Of a stretch of 12,764 bases of DNA, positions 1-5,992 are shown in pieces. A program made the position numbers and the translations under genes. Origin of the DNA: an uncultured Acidimicrobiales bacterium (GTDB taxonomy: Bacteria > Actinomycetota > Acidimicrobiia > Acidimicrobiales > UBA10347); assembly GCA_937942965.1 (NCBI GenBank), contig CALDGN010000262.1:1-12764 (forward strand), given 5' to 3'. The notes beneath the pieces were generated by a model. The model did not search any database and was not told the origin of the DNA. It saw only the letters and a list, made by a program, of their open reading frames with translations. Numbering within the stretch: the first letter of the stretch is position 1; each line of letters begins with the position of its first letter.

Positions 1-1131
1 ATCGACGATGGTTCCGTCCTGGAGACGGTGGCGCTCGACTTCGCCTTCGACGAGCAGCTGCGCGACGGCAGAAGCCGCCTCACGATGTCCGGCGAGTTGC
101 TCTATCAAGATGATCCGGTCGCGCAGAGCTGCGCCGGCACGTGGGATGCCGTAACCCTGCCGCCTGACACAACCGCCGCTGTGAGCGAGGGCGCCACGCA
201 GTCAGAGCGGGACGAGAACCTTCGCTATGTGCACGACAGCGCGACCCGGATCTGGGCCGACGACATCGTGGTCTACGACAACGGCACGGCGTATCCGATC
301 CCGGCTGACTACGTCGCCGTCGAACATGGCAAGGCCACCGACCGAAGCCAGATCACGGTCGAGATGCAATGGATCGCCGACGACGGCAACGACATCTCGG
401 TCCACTTCTACACCCGCCACGACGGTGAGCAGTGGTGGTCCTACGAGATCCGCACAAAGGTCGACCAGCCGAACCGAGACGGCGATTGGGTCTACTACCC
501 CGGCGACAACGACACCTTCTTCTGGAACCGCGAGAACGGCGTCTACTTCCGTTCACCGCTCGGCACCTCGTACCAAGGCAACGTGCTCCTCGACAGCCTC
601 GCAGTCACGAACCTGCGATTCGAAGCCTTCGCCGCCGAGTTCCCCGTCGACGCAGCCACCGACCTCGGCGAACGGCCGCCGCGCCCGGACTACCTCGAAG
701 CAACGAAGCTCCATCGATTCGAAACCGAGTTCGCCCTCCTCGACGCAGACGCCGCCCACATCATCGTTGACGGCGAACGAAGTGCTCCGGCCGGCGAGAT
801 TCGAGTGAGTGCACCGTCGACCTACGTCGGGCATACCGGCTACCAGGAGATCGAGATCAACTGGCGAGCCAATGAAGATGCCGTCGGCGAGCAGCTCATG
901 CTGTACTTCCGCACGGACGGCAGCCAGTGGTACATCTCTCGGCTCCGTGCCAGCCGCGGCGATAGTCGAGTCGACGTTTCGGACCTGGCGCTCGCAGCGA
1001 CTCCACTGGGTGACGTCTTCGAGGGCGACATCGTCACCGGCCATGTCGAACTACGAGGGGTCCGGCTCGAACTGACCGGATGCGACGGTCGACACGGGCT
1101 GCTTCACCTGCGGTGCCCGCTCGACGAATAG
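1..1131 (+). CDS. Hypothetical protein with duplicated domain, 5' partial
   Basis: Frame 1 is open from the first base of the window, so the start lies upstream. The GTG at 28 is only an internal candidate. I do not recognise the family. The visible 376 codons contain two related blocks. The first has its core at about 361-456 (begins EMQWIADDGND, then HFYTRHDGEQWWSYEIR). The second is at about 847-951 (begins EINWRANEDA, then LMLYFRTDGSQWYISRLR). Each is followed by a similar tail: SPLGTSYQGNVLLDSLAVTNLRFE at about 550-624 and TPLGDVFEGDIVTGHVELRGVRLE at about 1000-1072. The composition is acidic and aromatic, typical of beta-rich secreted or surface proteins. Two Cys near the C-terminus (GCDG and RCPL) and one in the N-terminal part (SCAG) could form disulfides. 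No membrane span is seen in the visible part, and any signal peptide would be upstream. The gene converges on the next gene with 15 nt between the stops. That it is coding is well supported; its function is unknown. Confidence 0.8.
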   Translation: MDDGSVLETVALDFAFDEQLRDGRSRLTMSGELLYQDDPVAQSCAGTWDAVTLPPDTTAAVSEGATQSERDENLRYVHDSATRIWADDIVVYDNGTAYPIPADYVAVEHGKATDRSQITVEMQWIADDGNDISVHFYTRHDGEQWWSYEIRTKVDQPNRDGDWVYYPGDNDTFFWNRENGVYFRSPLGTSYQGNVLLDSLAVTNLRFEAFAAEFPVDAATDLGERPPRPDYLEATKLHRFETEFALLDADAAHIIVDGERSAPAGEIRVSAPSTYVGHTGYQEIEINWRANEDAVGEQLMLYFRTDGSQWYISRLRASRGDSRVDVSDLALAATPLGDVFEGDIVTGHVELRGVRLELTGCDGRHGLLHLRCPLDE

Positions 1132-1146
1132 GCGCGAAACAGCGGA

Positions 1147-1809
1147 CTACGCGTGCGCTCGCAGCAAGGCCGAGTAGGAACGGCCGCGGGCGACCAGCGC
1201 CTGGATCTCCCCGTGCGAAAACGTCGGCGTGACCGGCACGTAGTGCACGAGCGTGCCGCCCACGAACTCGACTCGACTGCGTGTGCCTGCGACGAGCTCG
1301 TTGCTGCATTGCGAGAGCAGCTGCTGCGGAATCGCACCATTCGCGTGCCGCGTCGGATCACCGTGCATCCAGAGCGTGCGTTCGCCCAACGCATCCCAGC
1401 CGGGTAACGGCGTCAGAGTGATCGTTGGGTTGCTCCGTCGAGTATCGAGCAGGTCTTTGGCGACGAGTGAAAACGAGGCGACCGATGAGGTGACGGGCTC
1501 GACGAAGAGCGCGTACATGTCGGTCCGACTGTTTCCTGCCTGGCTCCCTTTGCTGTAGATCAGCACCTCGCCGCCGCCGGCGAGATCGCCACGAGCCAGC
1601 ACTCGCTTCGACGTTCCCGAGGCGAGTAGGCGCAGCGGAGGTGCGGCTGCGAGCCAGCCATCAGCATCTGGGTCCGAGCGCATCGTGAGGCCAACCGACG
1701 AAGCCGCTGCTGCGAGCCCGTTCGCGAGCTGAGCACGGCGACGGCGACCCCACCACCAGACGACAAGGGCACCAAGCGCGAAGAAAACCAGGAGGGGCAG
1801 GAGTTCCAT
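1147..1809 (-). CDS. Hypothetical single-pass membrane protein
   Basis: A 220-residue protein starting at an ATG. Residues about 3-20 are strongly hydrophobic (LLPLLVFFALGALVVWWW) and are followed at once by GRRRR, which predicts one N-terminal membrane anchor with the rest in the cytoplasm by the positive-inside rule. The soluble part has no motif that I recognise. It contains a Gly-rich stretch (LAGGGEVLIYSKGSQAG) and a WDALGERTLWMHGDPTRH segment. The gene lies 14 nt downstream of the diiron protein stop and on the same strand, so it is probably the last cistron of the mshC-led operon. No Shine-Dalgarno site is obvious in the gap. It ends 15 nt from the stop of the convergent gene on the left. 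Coding status is likely from codon position bias, length and placement. No function is proposed. Confidence 0.75.
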   Translation of the reverse strand: MELLPLLVFFALGALVVWWWGRRRRAQLANGLAAAASSVGLTMRSDPDADGWLAAAPPLRLLASGTSKRVLARGDLAGGGEVLIYSKGSQAGNSRTDMYALFVEPVTSSVASFSLVAKDLLDTRRSNPTITLTPLPGWDALGERTLWMHGDPTRHANGAIPQQLLSQCSNELVAGTRSRVEFVGGTLVHYVPVTPTFSHGEIQALVARGRSYSALLRAHA

Positions 1810-1823
1810 CGAGAGCTATCCGT

Positions 1824-2687
1824 TCAGACGAAGAAGGCTCGGCGACGGACTTCTTCGGGGAGTGCGGCGTAGTCGAAGTGATCGAGGCGAGCCTGCTCGG
1901 CACGGTCGAGACCCAGCGCAACCACTTCGGGTGTCATGAGTTCTTGACCGCGCACAACCTGGCCAGCCATCGGTTTCGCGAAGCGCAGACCGCGCTGGCC
2001 GATAGCGATCCGGTTGTATGCGATGTGGCCGATCTCATCGATCAGGATCTCGATGAGGCGGCGCTCCATCGACTCGCGGATCTCGGGATGATCGGGGAAC
2101 AGCTGACGGGACCGTTCGAGCAGCCAGTTGAGCGTGAACACCCCCGCAATCTCTGAGCCAAGCAAGATCGGATGGAACATCGCCGGCGGCGACTTGGCCA
2201 ACGCGAAGATCAACACCTTGAGCGGGAATGGCGGCGTCCATCCGTCACCCAAGTCGAGATTCCCGAAGTGCTGGGTCACGCCAAGCAGCATCCGAGTGTG
2301 AAAGGTCTCTTCGTGGGCGAGGACCTTCTCGATCCGGAAGATCGGCTCGTCGCGCTCGTAGAGCTTGGCTCGGGCCGTCGTGGTGACCTCGACGCCGTAT
2401 GCCTCGCCGGCATTGATCTTGACGAAGGACAGCAACGCGAGCTCTTCGTCTCGTAAGTCGACGGGTTTGCGACCGGCGTAGCCAGCGCGGATGACGTCTT
2501 CGTTGAGCGGGCCGTCGTAGCTGCCGCCGAGCGAGGCGAGGTCGGCCATCAAGTCGTCACGTCGCTCGAAACCGGTATCGGCATCGAGGCGACCGTTGCG
2601 CTCGACCAAGAACCGTTCGTAGTCAGCAAGGAAGTCGTCGGCGGCCGACCCCTCAGGAACCGGCGCATAGAACGAGGTTGCGGCCAC
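1824..2687 (-). CDS. Ferritin-like (AurF-like) diiron protein
   Basis: A 287-residue protein starting at a GTG 5 nt after the acyltransferase stop, which suggests translational coupling. It carries the ligand pattern of a four-helix-bundle diiron carboxylate protein: Glu95 (NAGEAYG), Glu127-x-x-His130 (HEETFHTRM), Glu179 (GSEIAGVF) and Glu218-x-x-His221 (LIDEIGHIAYN). Order and spacing resemble the AurF-type N-oxygenase set (E, ExxH, E, ExxH). The extra His that AurF has four residues before its last Glu is replaced here by Ile214. Known members of this broad superfamily use a mu-oxo diiron centre to oxidise or desaturate substrates, or to store iron. The substrate here cannot be read from sequence. 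The operon neighbours (phospholipid acyltransferase, mycothiol ligase) make a lipid or redox role plausible, but that is inference. A fatty-acid desaturase or a ferritin-like stress protein are alternatives. The diiron fold is fairly sure and the reaction is unknown. Confidence 0.8.
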   Translation of the reverse strand: MAATSFYAPVPEGSAADDFLADYERFLVERNGRLDADTGFERRDDLMADLASLGGSYDGPLNEDVIRAGYAGRKPVDLRDEELALLSFVKINAGEAYGVEVTTTARAKLYERDEPIFRIEKVLAHEETFHTRMLLGVTQHFGNLDLGDGWTPPFPLKVLIFALAKSPPAMFHPILLGSEIAGVFTLNWLLERSRQLFPDHPEIRESMERRLIEILIDEIGHIAYNRIAIGQRGLRFAKPMAGQVVRGQELMTPEVVALGLDRAEQARLDHFDYAALPEEVRRRAFFV

Positions 2688-2692
2688 TCCGC

Positions 2693-3496
2693 TCAGCCGC
2701 CTCCGCCTACGCCAGCACCGGCGAGCAGTGCGGTGGCCGTGCGTCGTTCGGCGAGCGGCGCTTCGACGATCGGGTCGGGGCGCAGGTTCGGCTGCTGTTC
2801 CGCGAGTTCGGCTGCGCTCGGCGCATAGCGGTTCTCGTACTTCTGGCCAGACAGTTGCCGGATCGCGAACATGAGCGAGTCGGTCATGGCCCTGAAGATC
2901 AATGGATCCTCGGTCGCGTCGCCGTATTCGTGCGGGTGCAGCGGCTCGCCGAAGCTGATGGTGGCCGGCTTAAAGAACCTGGGGAACGGTGCGTCGGGCG
3001 GCTGGATCTCGCGCATGCCTTTGAGCCCGACCGGGATAATCGGCGCCCCCGTACGATGCGAGAGCCGAGCCACCCCGGTGCGGCCCTTGTACAGCACGCC
3101 CGTGCGGCTGCGGGTGCCTTCGGGATAGATGGCAAAGAACTCGCCATCGTCGAGCACCTGAGCGGCAAGGTCGAGTGCCGCTTTTGCTGCGTCGCCGCCG
3201 GAGCGGTCGATCGGAATCATTCCAAGTGCCGGGAAGATGTGTTTGGTCTTCCAGTCGTCGAGGTATTCAGCCTTGCCCACATAGGTGACCCGACGCGGCA
3301 ACACGGCCGGCACGATGAACGAGTCGAGCACCGACGTGTGGTTGGCCGCGATGATCGCCGGACCGGTCGTCGGCAGGTTCTCAAGCCCTTGAATGTCGAG
3401 CTTGAAGCCCGCTCGGAACAGCGGGCCGATGACTTTGCGAACGATCGTTTGGAGCGCGCCGGCCCGTCCGAGATCGGAGTCGGTGCCAGCAGTCAC
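2693..3496 (-). CDS. Lysophospholipid (1-acylglycerol-3-phosphate) acyltransferase, PlsC family
   Basis: A 267-residue protein of the PlsC/LPLAT family. It transfers an acyl chain to lysophosphatidic acid or a related lysophospholipid at the inner face of the membrane. Motif I is His53-x4-Asp58 (NHTSVLD), the catalytic dyad. Motif III is YPEGTRSR at 124-131, with Glu126 binding the glycerol phosphate. A GMIPIDR segment at 92-98 fits motif II and VGLKG fits motif IV. The C-terminal tail is Pro/Ala/Gly-rich and ends in a Gly run. The frame is open far upstream, but that part lies antisense-free inside mshC in another frame, so the GTG at 3496 was chosen. It sits 17 nt after the mshC stop, shortly before the first family-like residues. 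An in-gap ATG is out of frame and stops after three codons. The family call is firm. The exact acyl acceptor is not known, since similar proteins acylate other lipids in actinobacteria. Confidence 0.9.
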   Translation of the reverse strand: MTAGTDSDLGRAGALQTIVRKVIGPLFRAGFKLDIQGLENLPTTGPAIIAANHTSVLDSFIVPAVLPRRVTYVGKAEYLDDWKTKHIFPALGMIPIDRSGGDAAKAALDLAAQVLDDGEFFAIYPEGTRSRTGVLYKGRTGVARLSHRTGAPIIPVGLKGMREIQPPDAPFPRFFKPATISFGEPLHPHEYGDATEDPLIFRAMTDSLMFAIRQLSGQKYENRYAPSAAELAEQQPNLRPDPIVEAPLAERRTATALLAGAGVGGGG

Positions 3497-3513
3497 CTGG
3501 CCATTGTGGCCGA

Positions 3514-4656
3514 TCAGGCGCTGATGGTCACACCGAGCAGTGCCGCGGCCTGGGAAACGCCGTGTCCGGCAGCGGCGGCGGCATCGATCGCAGCGACTGC
3601 GGTTGGCGTGTCGAGGTCGTTGTCCAGCGCGGCCCGGACTTCGTCGAGCGCACCGTCGCCAACACCGGCGGCCTGCCATGCGGCGAGGCGAGCGTCGGCC
3701 TCGGGCATGACGCTGTCGTCCCAGGACCATTCGGTCCGGTAGTGGTGCTTGACGACGCCGAGGCGAATGGCGTCGGCCTCGTGAGTCTTGAGCAGCTCGT
3801 GCACAAACACGAGATTGCCGAGCGACTTGGACATCTTCTCGCCGTCCATGAACACCATGGCCTGGTGCATCCAGTGGCGCACGAACGGTTGACCCGTGGC
3901 GGCCTCGGACTGGGCGGACTCGCACTCGTGATGCGGGAAGACCAAGTCGGCGCCGCCTCCGTGGAGGTCGATCGTCGAGCTGTCGAGTTCGCGCATTGCC
4001 AGCGCCGAGCACTCGATGTGCCAGCCCGGACGGCCCGGACCCCACAGCGAGTCCCAGGCGGGCTCGTCAGGAGCCGAGGGCTGCCAGAGGATGAAGTCGA
4101 GCGGGTCCCGCTTGTTCGGGTCGTCGGGATTGCCGCCGTGAATGCCAGCGAGGCGGATCATCTCGTCACGGTCGTAGCCGGACAGCGAACCAAAGTCGTC
4201 GAACGAGCTGACGTCGAAGTAGACGGCCCCGCCCGCTTGATACGCGTGACCGTTTTCGAGCACGTGGCCGATGAAGCGGCGGATGTCGGCGATGGCCGAC
4301 GTCGCTCGCGGCGTGGACCACGCCTCGATCAAGCCGAGGGCTTCCATGTCACGGTCGAAGATCGCGATCTGGCTCGCCGCGAGATCGAGATAGTGCACGC
4401 CAAGCTCGCGGGCTTTGCGCAAGATGTCGTCGTCGACATCGGTGACGTTGCGCACGCAGCGGGTGTCGTGGCCCCGATCACGCAGGCGACGCTGCAGCAC
4501 GTCATAGGTCAGATAGGTGGCTGCGTGGCCGAGGTGCGATGAGTCGTAGGGCGTGATGCCGCACGTGTACATCGTGACGATCGGTCCAGGCTCAAACGGA
4601 ATCACCGTCTTCGCCTTGGTGTCGAACAGCATCATGGGTGTTTCGGCGCCTGGCAC
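3514..4656 (-). CDS. mshC: Cysteine:GlcN-Ins ligase (mycothiol biosynthesis)
   Basis: MshC joins L-cysteine to glucosaminyl-inositol using ATP (via cysteinyl-AMP), the third step of mycothiol synthesis in the cytoplasm. It is a class I cysteinyl-tRNA-synthetase relative. Counting from the GTG at 4656, the signatures are CGITPYDSSHLGHAATYL from 32 (HIGH motif HLGH 41-44), KRDPLDFILW at 182-191, GPGRPGWHIECSA at 206-218, FPHHE at 240-244 and GEKMSKS at 272-278. Cys32, Cys216 and His242/243 match the zinc ligands. MshC-specific wording (CGITPYD, HLGHAATYL, GPGRPGWHIEC, HYRTEWSWDD, a final ALLGV) and the lack of a tRNA-binding C-terminal domain separate it from CysS. The start is uncertain. ATGs lie at 4635 and 4632, but upstream residues VPGAETPMMLFDT align without gaps to the family N-terminus (PG-x6-LYD), so translation should begin at GTG 4656 (380 aa) or at ATG 4689 (391 aa), the latter overlapping fabI. 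It is the first gene of a four-gene run. Confidence 0.9.
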   Translation of the reverse strand: MPGAETPMMLFDTKAKTVIPFEPGPIVTMYTCGITPYDSSHLGHAATYLTYDVLQRRLRDRGHDTRCVRNVTDVDDDILRKARELGVHYLDLAASQIAIFDRDMEALGLIEAWSTPRATSAIADIRRFIGHVLENGHAYQAGGAVYFDVSSFDDFGSLSGYDRDEMIRLAGIHGGNPDDPNKRDPLDFILWQPSAPDEPAWDSLWGPGRPGWHIECSALAMRELDSSTIDLHGGGADLVFPHHECESAQSEAATGQPFVRHWMHQAMVFMDGEKMSKSLGNLVFVHELLKTHEADAIRLGVVKHHYRTEWSWDDSVMPEADARLAAWQAAGVGDGALDEVRAALDNDLDTPTAVAAIDAAAAAGHGVSQAAALLGVTISA

Positions 4657-4663
4657 GGCAGCA

Positions 4664-4669
4664 AGGCTA
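4664..4669 (-). promoter_or_regulatory. Putative -10 element for mshC (leaderless)
   Basis: The minus strand reads TAGCCT, a TANNNT -10 box. It is 7 nt before the GTG at 4656, which places the transcription start on or next to that codon and implies a leaderless mRNA. No -35 hexamer is visible. It shares the central TA with the opposite-facing box for fabI inside the palindrome GCTAGC (4666-4671 region). It supports GTG 4656 over the ATGs at 4635/4632. This is inferred from sequence only. Confidence 0.4.
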
Positions 4670-4673
4670 GCGT
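4668..4673 (+). promoter_or_regulatory. Putative -10 element for fabI (leaderless)
   Basis: TAGCGT (TANNNT) lies 8 nt before the fabI ATG at 4682, so transcription would begin at about 4680, within a couple of bases of the start codon. No Shine-Dalgarno site and no -35 box are visible. The element overlaps the mshC -10 box on the other strand, so the two genes would share one open complex region or compete for polymerase. Confidence 0.4.
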
Positions 4674-4681
4674 GGCGCTCG

Positions 4682-5446
4682 ATGGGCATCCTTGACGGAA
4701 AACGAATCCTTGTAACCGGCGTGCTGACCGATGCGTCGATTGCCTTTGGTGTGGCCAAGACCGCACAAGAAGAAGGCGCCGAAGTCATCTTGACGTCGGT
4801 CGGTCGGGCGATGCGTCTCACCGAGCGCGTGGCACGCAAATTGCCCGAGCCGGTTGAGCTGTTCGAGCTCGACGTCACCAACCCCGACCATGTGGTCGAA
4901 GTGCGTGACGCCGTCGGCGCTGGTGGCAACCTCGCCGGTGCCGTGCATGCGATTGGGTTCGCCCCGCAGAGCTGCCTCGGCGGCGGCTTCATGGATGCAC
5001 CGTGGGAAGACGTCAGCGTCGCCGTGCAGATCTCGGCCTACTCACTCAAGACCCTGGCCGAGGTCGTCGTGCCGCTCATGCCAGACGGCGGTTCCCTCGT
5101 CGGCATGGACTTCGACGCCACCGTCGCGTGGCCCGCCTATGACTGGATGGGCGTCGCCAAGGCAGCCTTTGAGTCGACGAACCGGTACCTGGCTCGTGAG
5201 CTCGGCCCCAAGAAGATCCGCTGCAACCTCGTGTCGGCCGGTCCGATCCGATCAACCGCCGCCAAGTCGATTCCCGGCTTCGCCGAGTTCGAAGACGCGT
5301 GGGAAGGCCGCGCTCCCCTCGGCTGGGACATTCGTGACACCGAGCCGGTGGCTCGCACGACCGTTGCGGTGCTGAGCGACTTCTTCCCGGCAACGACCGG
5401 CGAGATCATCCACGTCGACGGCGGCTACCACGCCATGGGCGCCTGA
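4682..5446 (+). CDS. fabI: Enoyl-[acyl-carrier-protein] reductase (NADH), FabI/InhA type
   Basis: This is the last step of each fatty-acid elongation cycle: reduction of the trans-2-enoyl-ACP by NADH, in the cytoplasm. The 254-residue protein is a short-chain dehydrogenase fold. It has the start MGILDGKRILVTGVLTDASIAF (nucleotide-binding loop), an LDV segment at 63-65, VHAIGFAPQ at 88-96, and the catalytic Tyr153-x6-Lys160 (AYDWMGVAK). SAGPIRS lies in the substrate loop and GEIIHVDGGYHAMG at the end. The ATG at 4682 matches the family N-terminus (InhA MTGLLDGK); codons upstream of it would run through the divergent promoter. From memory of InhA, the segment between GPIR and RAPxGW is about ten residues shorter here, which argues for an ordinary FAS-II FabI rather than a long-chain, mycolate-making InhA. 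Ala90 occupies the InhA Ser94 position. The gene stands alone, divergent from mshC and convergent with the Nudix gene. Confidence 0.93.
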   Translation: MGILDGKRILVTGVLTDASIAFGVAKTAQEEGAEVILTSVGRAMRLTERVARKLPEPVELFELDVTNPDHVVEVRDAVGAGGNLAGAVHAIGFAPQSCLGGGFMDAPWEDVSVAVQISAYSLKTLAEVVVPLMPDGGSLVGMDFDATVAWPAYDWMGVAKAAFESTNRYLARELGPKKIRCNLVSAGPIRSTAAKSIPGFAEFEDAWEGRAPLGWDIRDTEPVARTTVAVLSDFFPATTGEIIHVDGGYHAMGA

Positions 5447-5478
5447 GCCGATCTTCGTCAACAGTCGACGGTTGTGCG

Positions 5479-5979
5479 TTAGCGGGCTTGGAACTGACCC
5501 GTCTCACGGAAGCGGTCGTACAACTCCATCGCTAACGCTGCGGGTGCCATCATCGGCTCTGGCAGCGCGTCGGGGCTGAACCAGCCGATCGCGGTCGACT
5601 CGTCGTCGATCGCGACCGAGTCCGGATCACCGTCCCAGCCCGCGAGTACGAACCACATTGTGAAGCACTGAGTCACGTCGCCATTGGCATAGGTGATTGT
5701 GTGCAGTGGATGCTCGGAGATCGAGGCGAACGCCACGAGCTCTGAAGGATCAGCGACGATCCCGGCTTCCTCGCCGAGCTCTCGGGCTGCGGTCTCGGCG
5801 AACCCGAGGCCAGGCTCGGCGTGGCCTCCCGGATGACACCAGGTGCCGTCGTCGGCACGCTGTACGAACAAGATGCGACCGTCGACGTGTTCGACGAGCA
5901 CGGTCGCGCCGGGCATCAGGACGAGGTCGTGGCCGACCTTGCGCCGTAGCCGTTCGAGATACGAGCCAATCCAGCTCAT
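5479..5979 (-). CDS. Nudix hydrolase
   Basis: A 166-residue single-domain Nudix protein. The Nudix box runs from Gly52 to Ile74: GHAEPG, then FAETAARELGEEAG. The metal-binding REUxEE core (Arg66, Glu67, Leu68, Glu70, Glu71) is intact, so divalent-metal-dependent hydrolysis of a nucleoside diphosphate linked to a moiety X should be possible. The first Glu of the consensus (G-x5-E) is replaced by Leu58. A strand FVQRADDGTWCHPGG precedes the box as in ADP-ribose or (d)NTP pyrophosphatases. The sequence does not settle the substrate. The ATG is 13 nt downstream of the M23 peptidase stop on the same strand, so the two are probably cotranscribed, though no functional link is evident. The stop converges on fabI with 32 nt between, where I see no convincing terminator. 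Confidence 0.9.
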   Translation of the reverse strand: MSWIGSYLERLRRKVGHDLVLMPGATVLVEHVDGRILFVQRADDGTWCHPGGHAEPGLGFAETAARELGEEAGIVADPSELVAFASISEHPLHTITYANGDVTQCFTMWFVLAGWDGDPDSVAIDDESTAIGWFSPDALPEPMMAPAALAMELYDRFRETGQFQAR

Positions 5980-5992
5980 CGGCGGTGCGCCA

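Noticed and set aside
3497..4045. Upstream extension of the acyltransferase frame into mshC
   Set aside because: The extra residues are an Arg-rich out-of-frame reading of mshC. The PlsC-like sequence begins only after GTG 3496.
3562..4542. A 326-codon plus-strand frame opposite mshC
   Set aside because: It is fully antisense to a gene with intact class I ligase motifs. Its low-complexity composition is typical of antisense frames in GC-rich DNA.
3514..4656. Cysteinyl-tRNA synthetase (CysS) as the identity of this gene
   Set aside because: The CGITPYD, HLGHAATYL and GPGRPGWHIEC wording and the absence of the C-terminal anticodon-binding domain favour MshC. A CysS role is not formally excluded.
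5459..5474. Near-palindrome around GTCGAC between fabI and the Nudix gene as a terminator
   Set aside because: CAAC and GTTG arms flank a GTCGAC core that leaves no loop and contains a mismatch, so no stable hairpin is expected.
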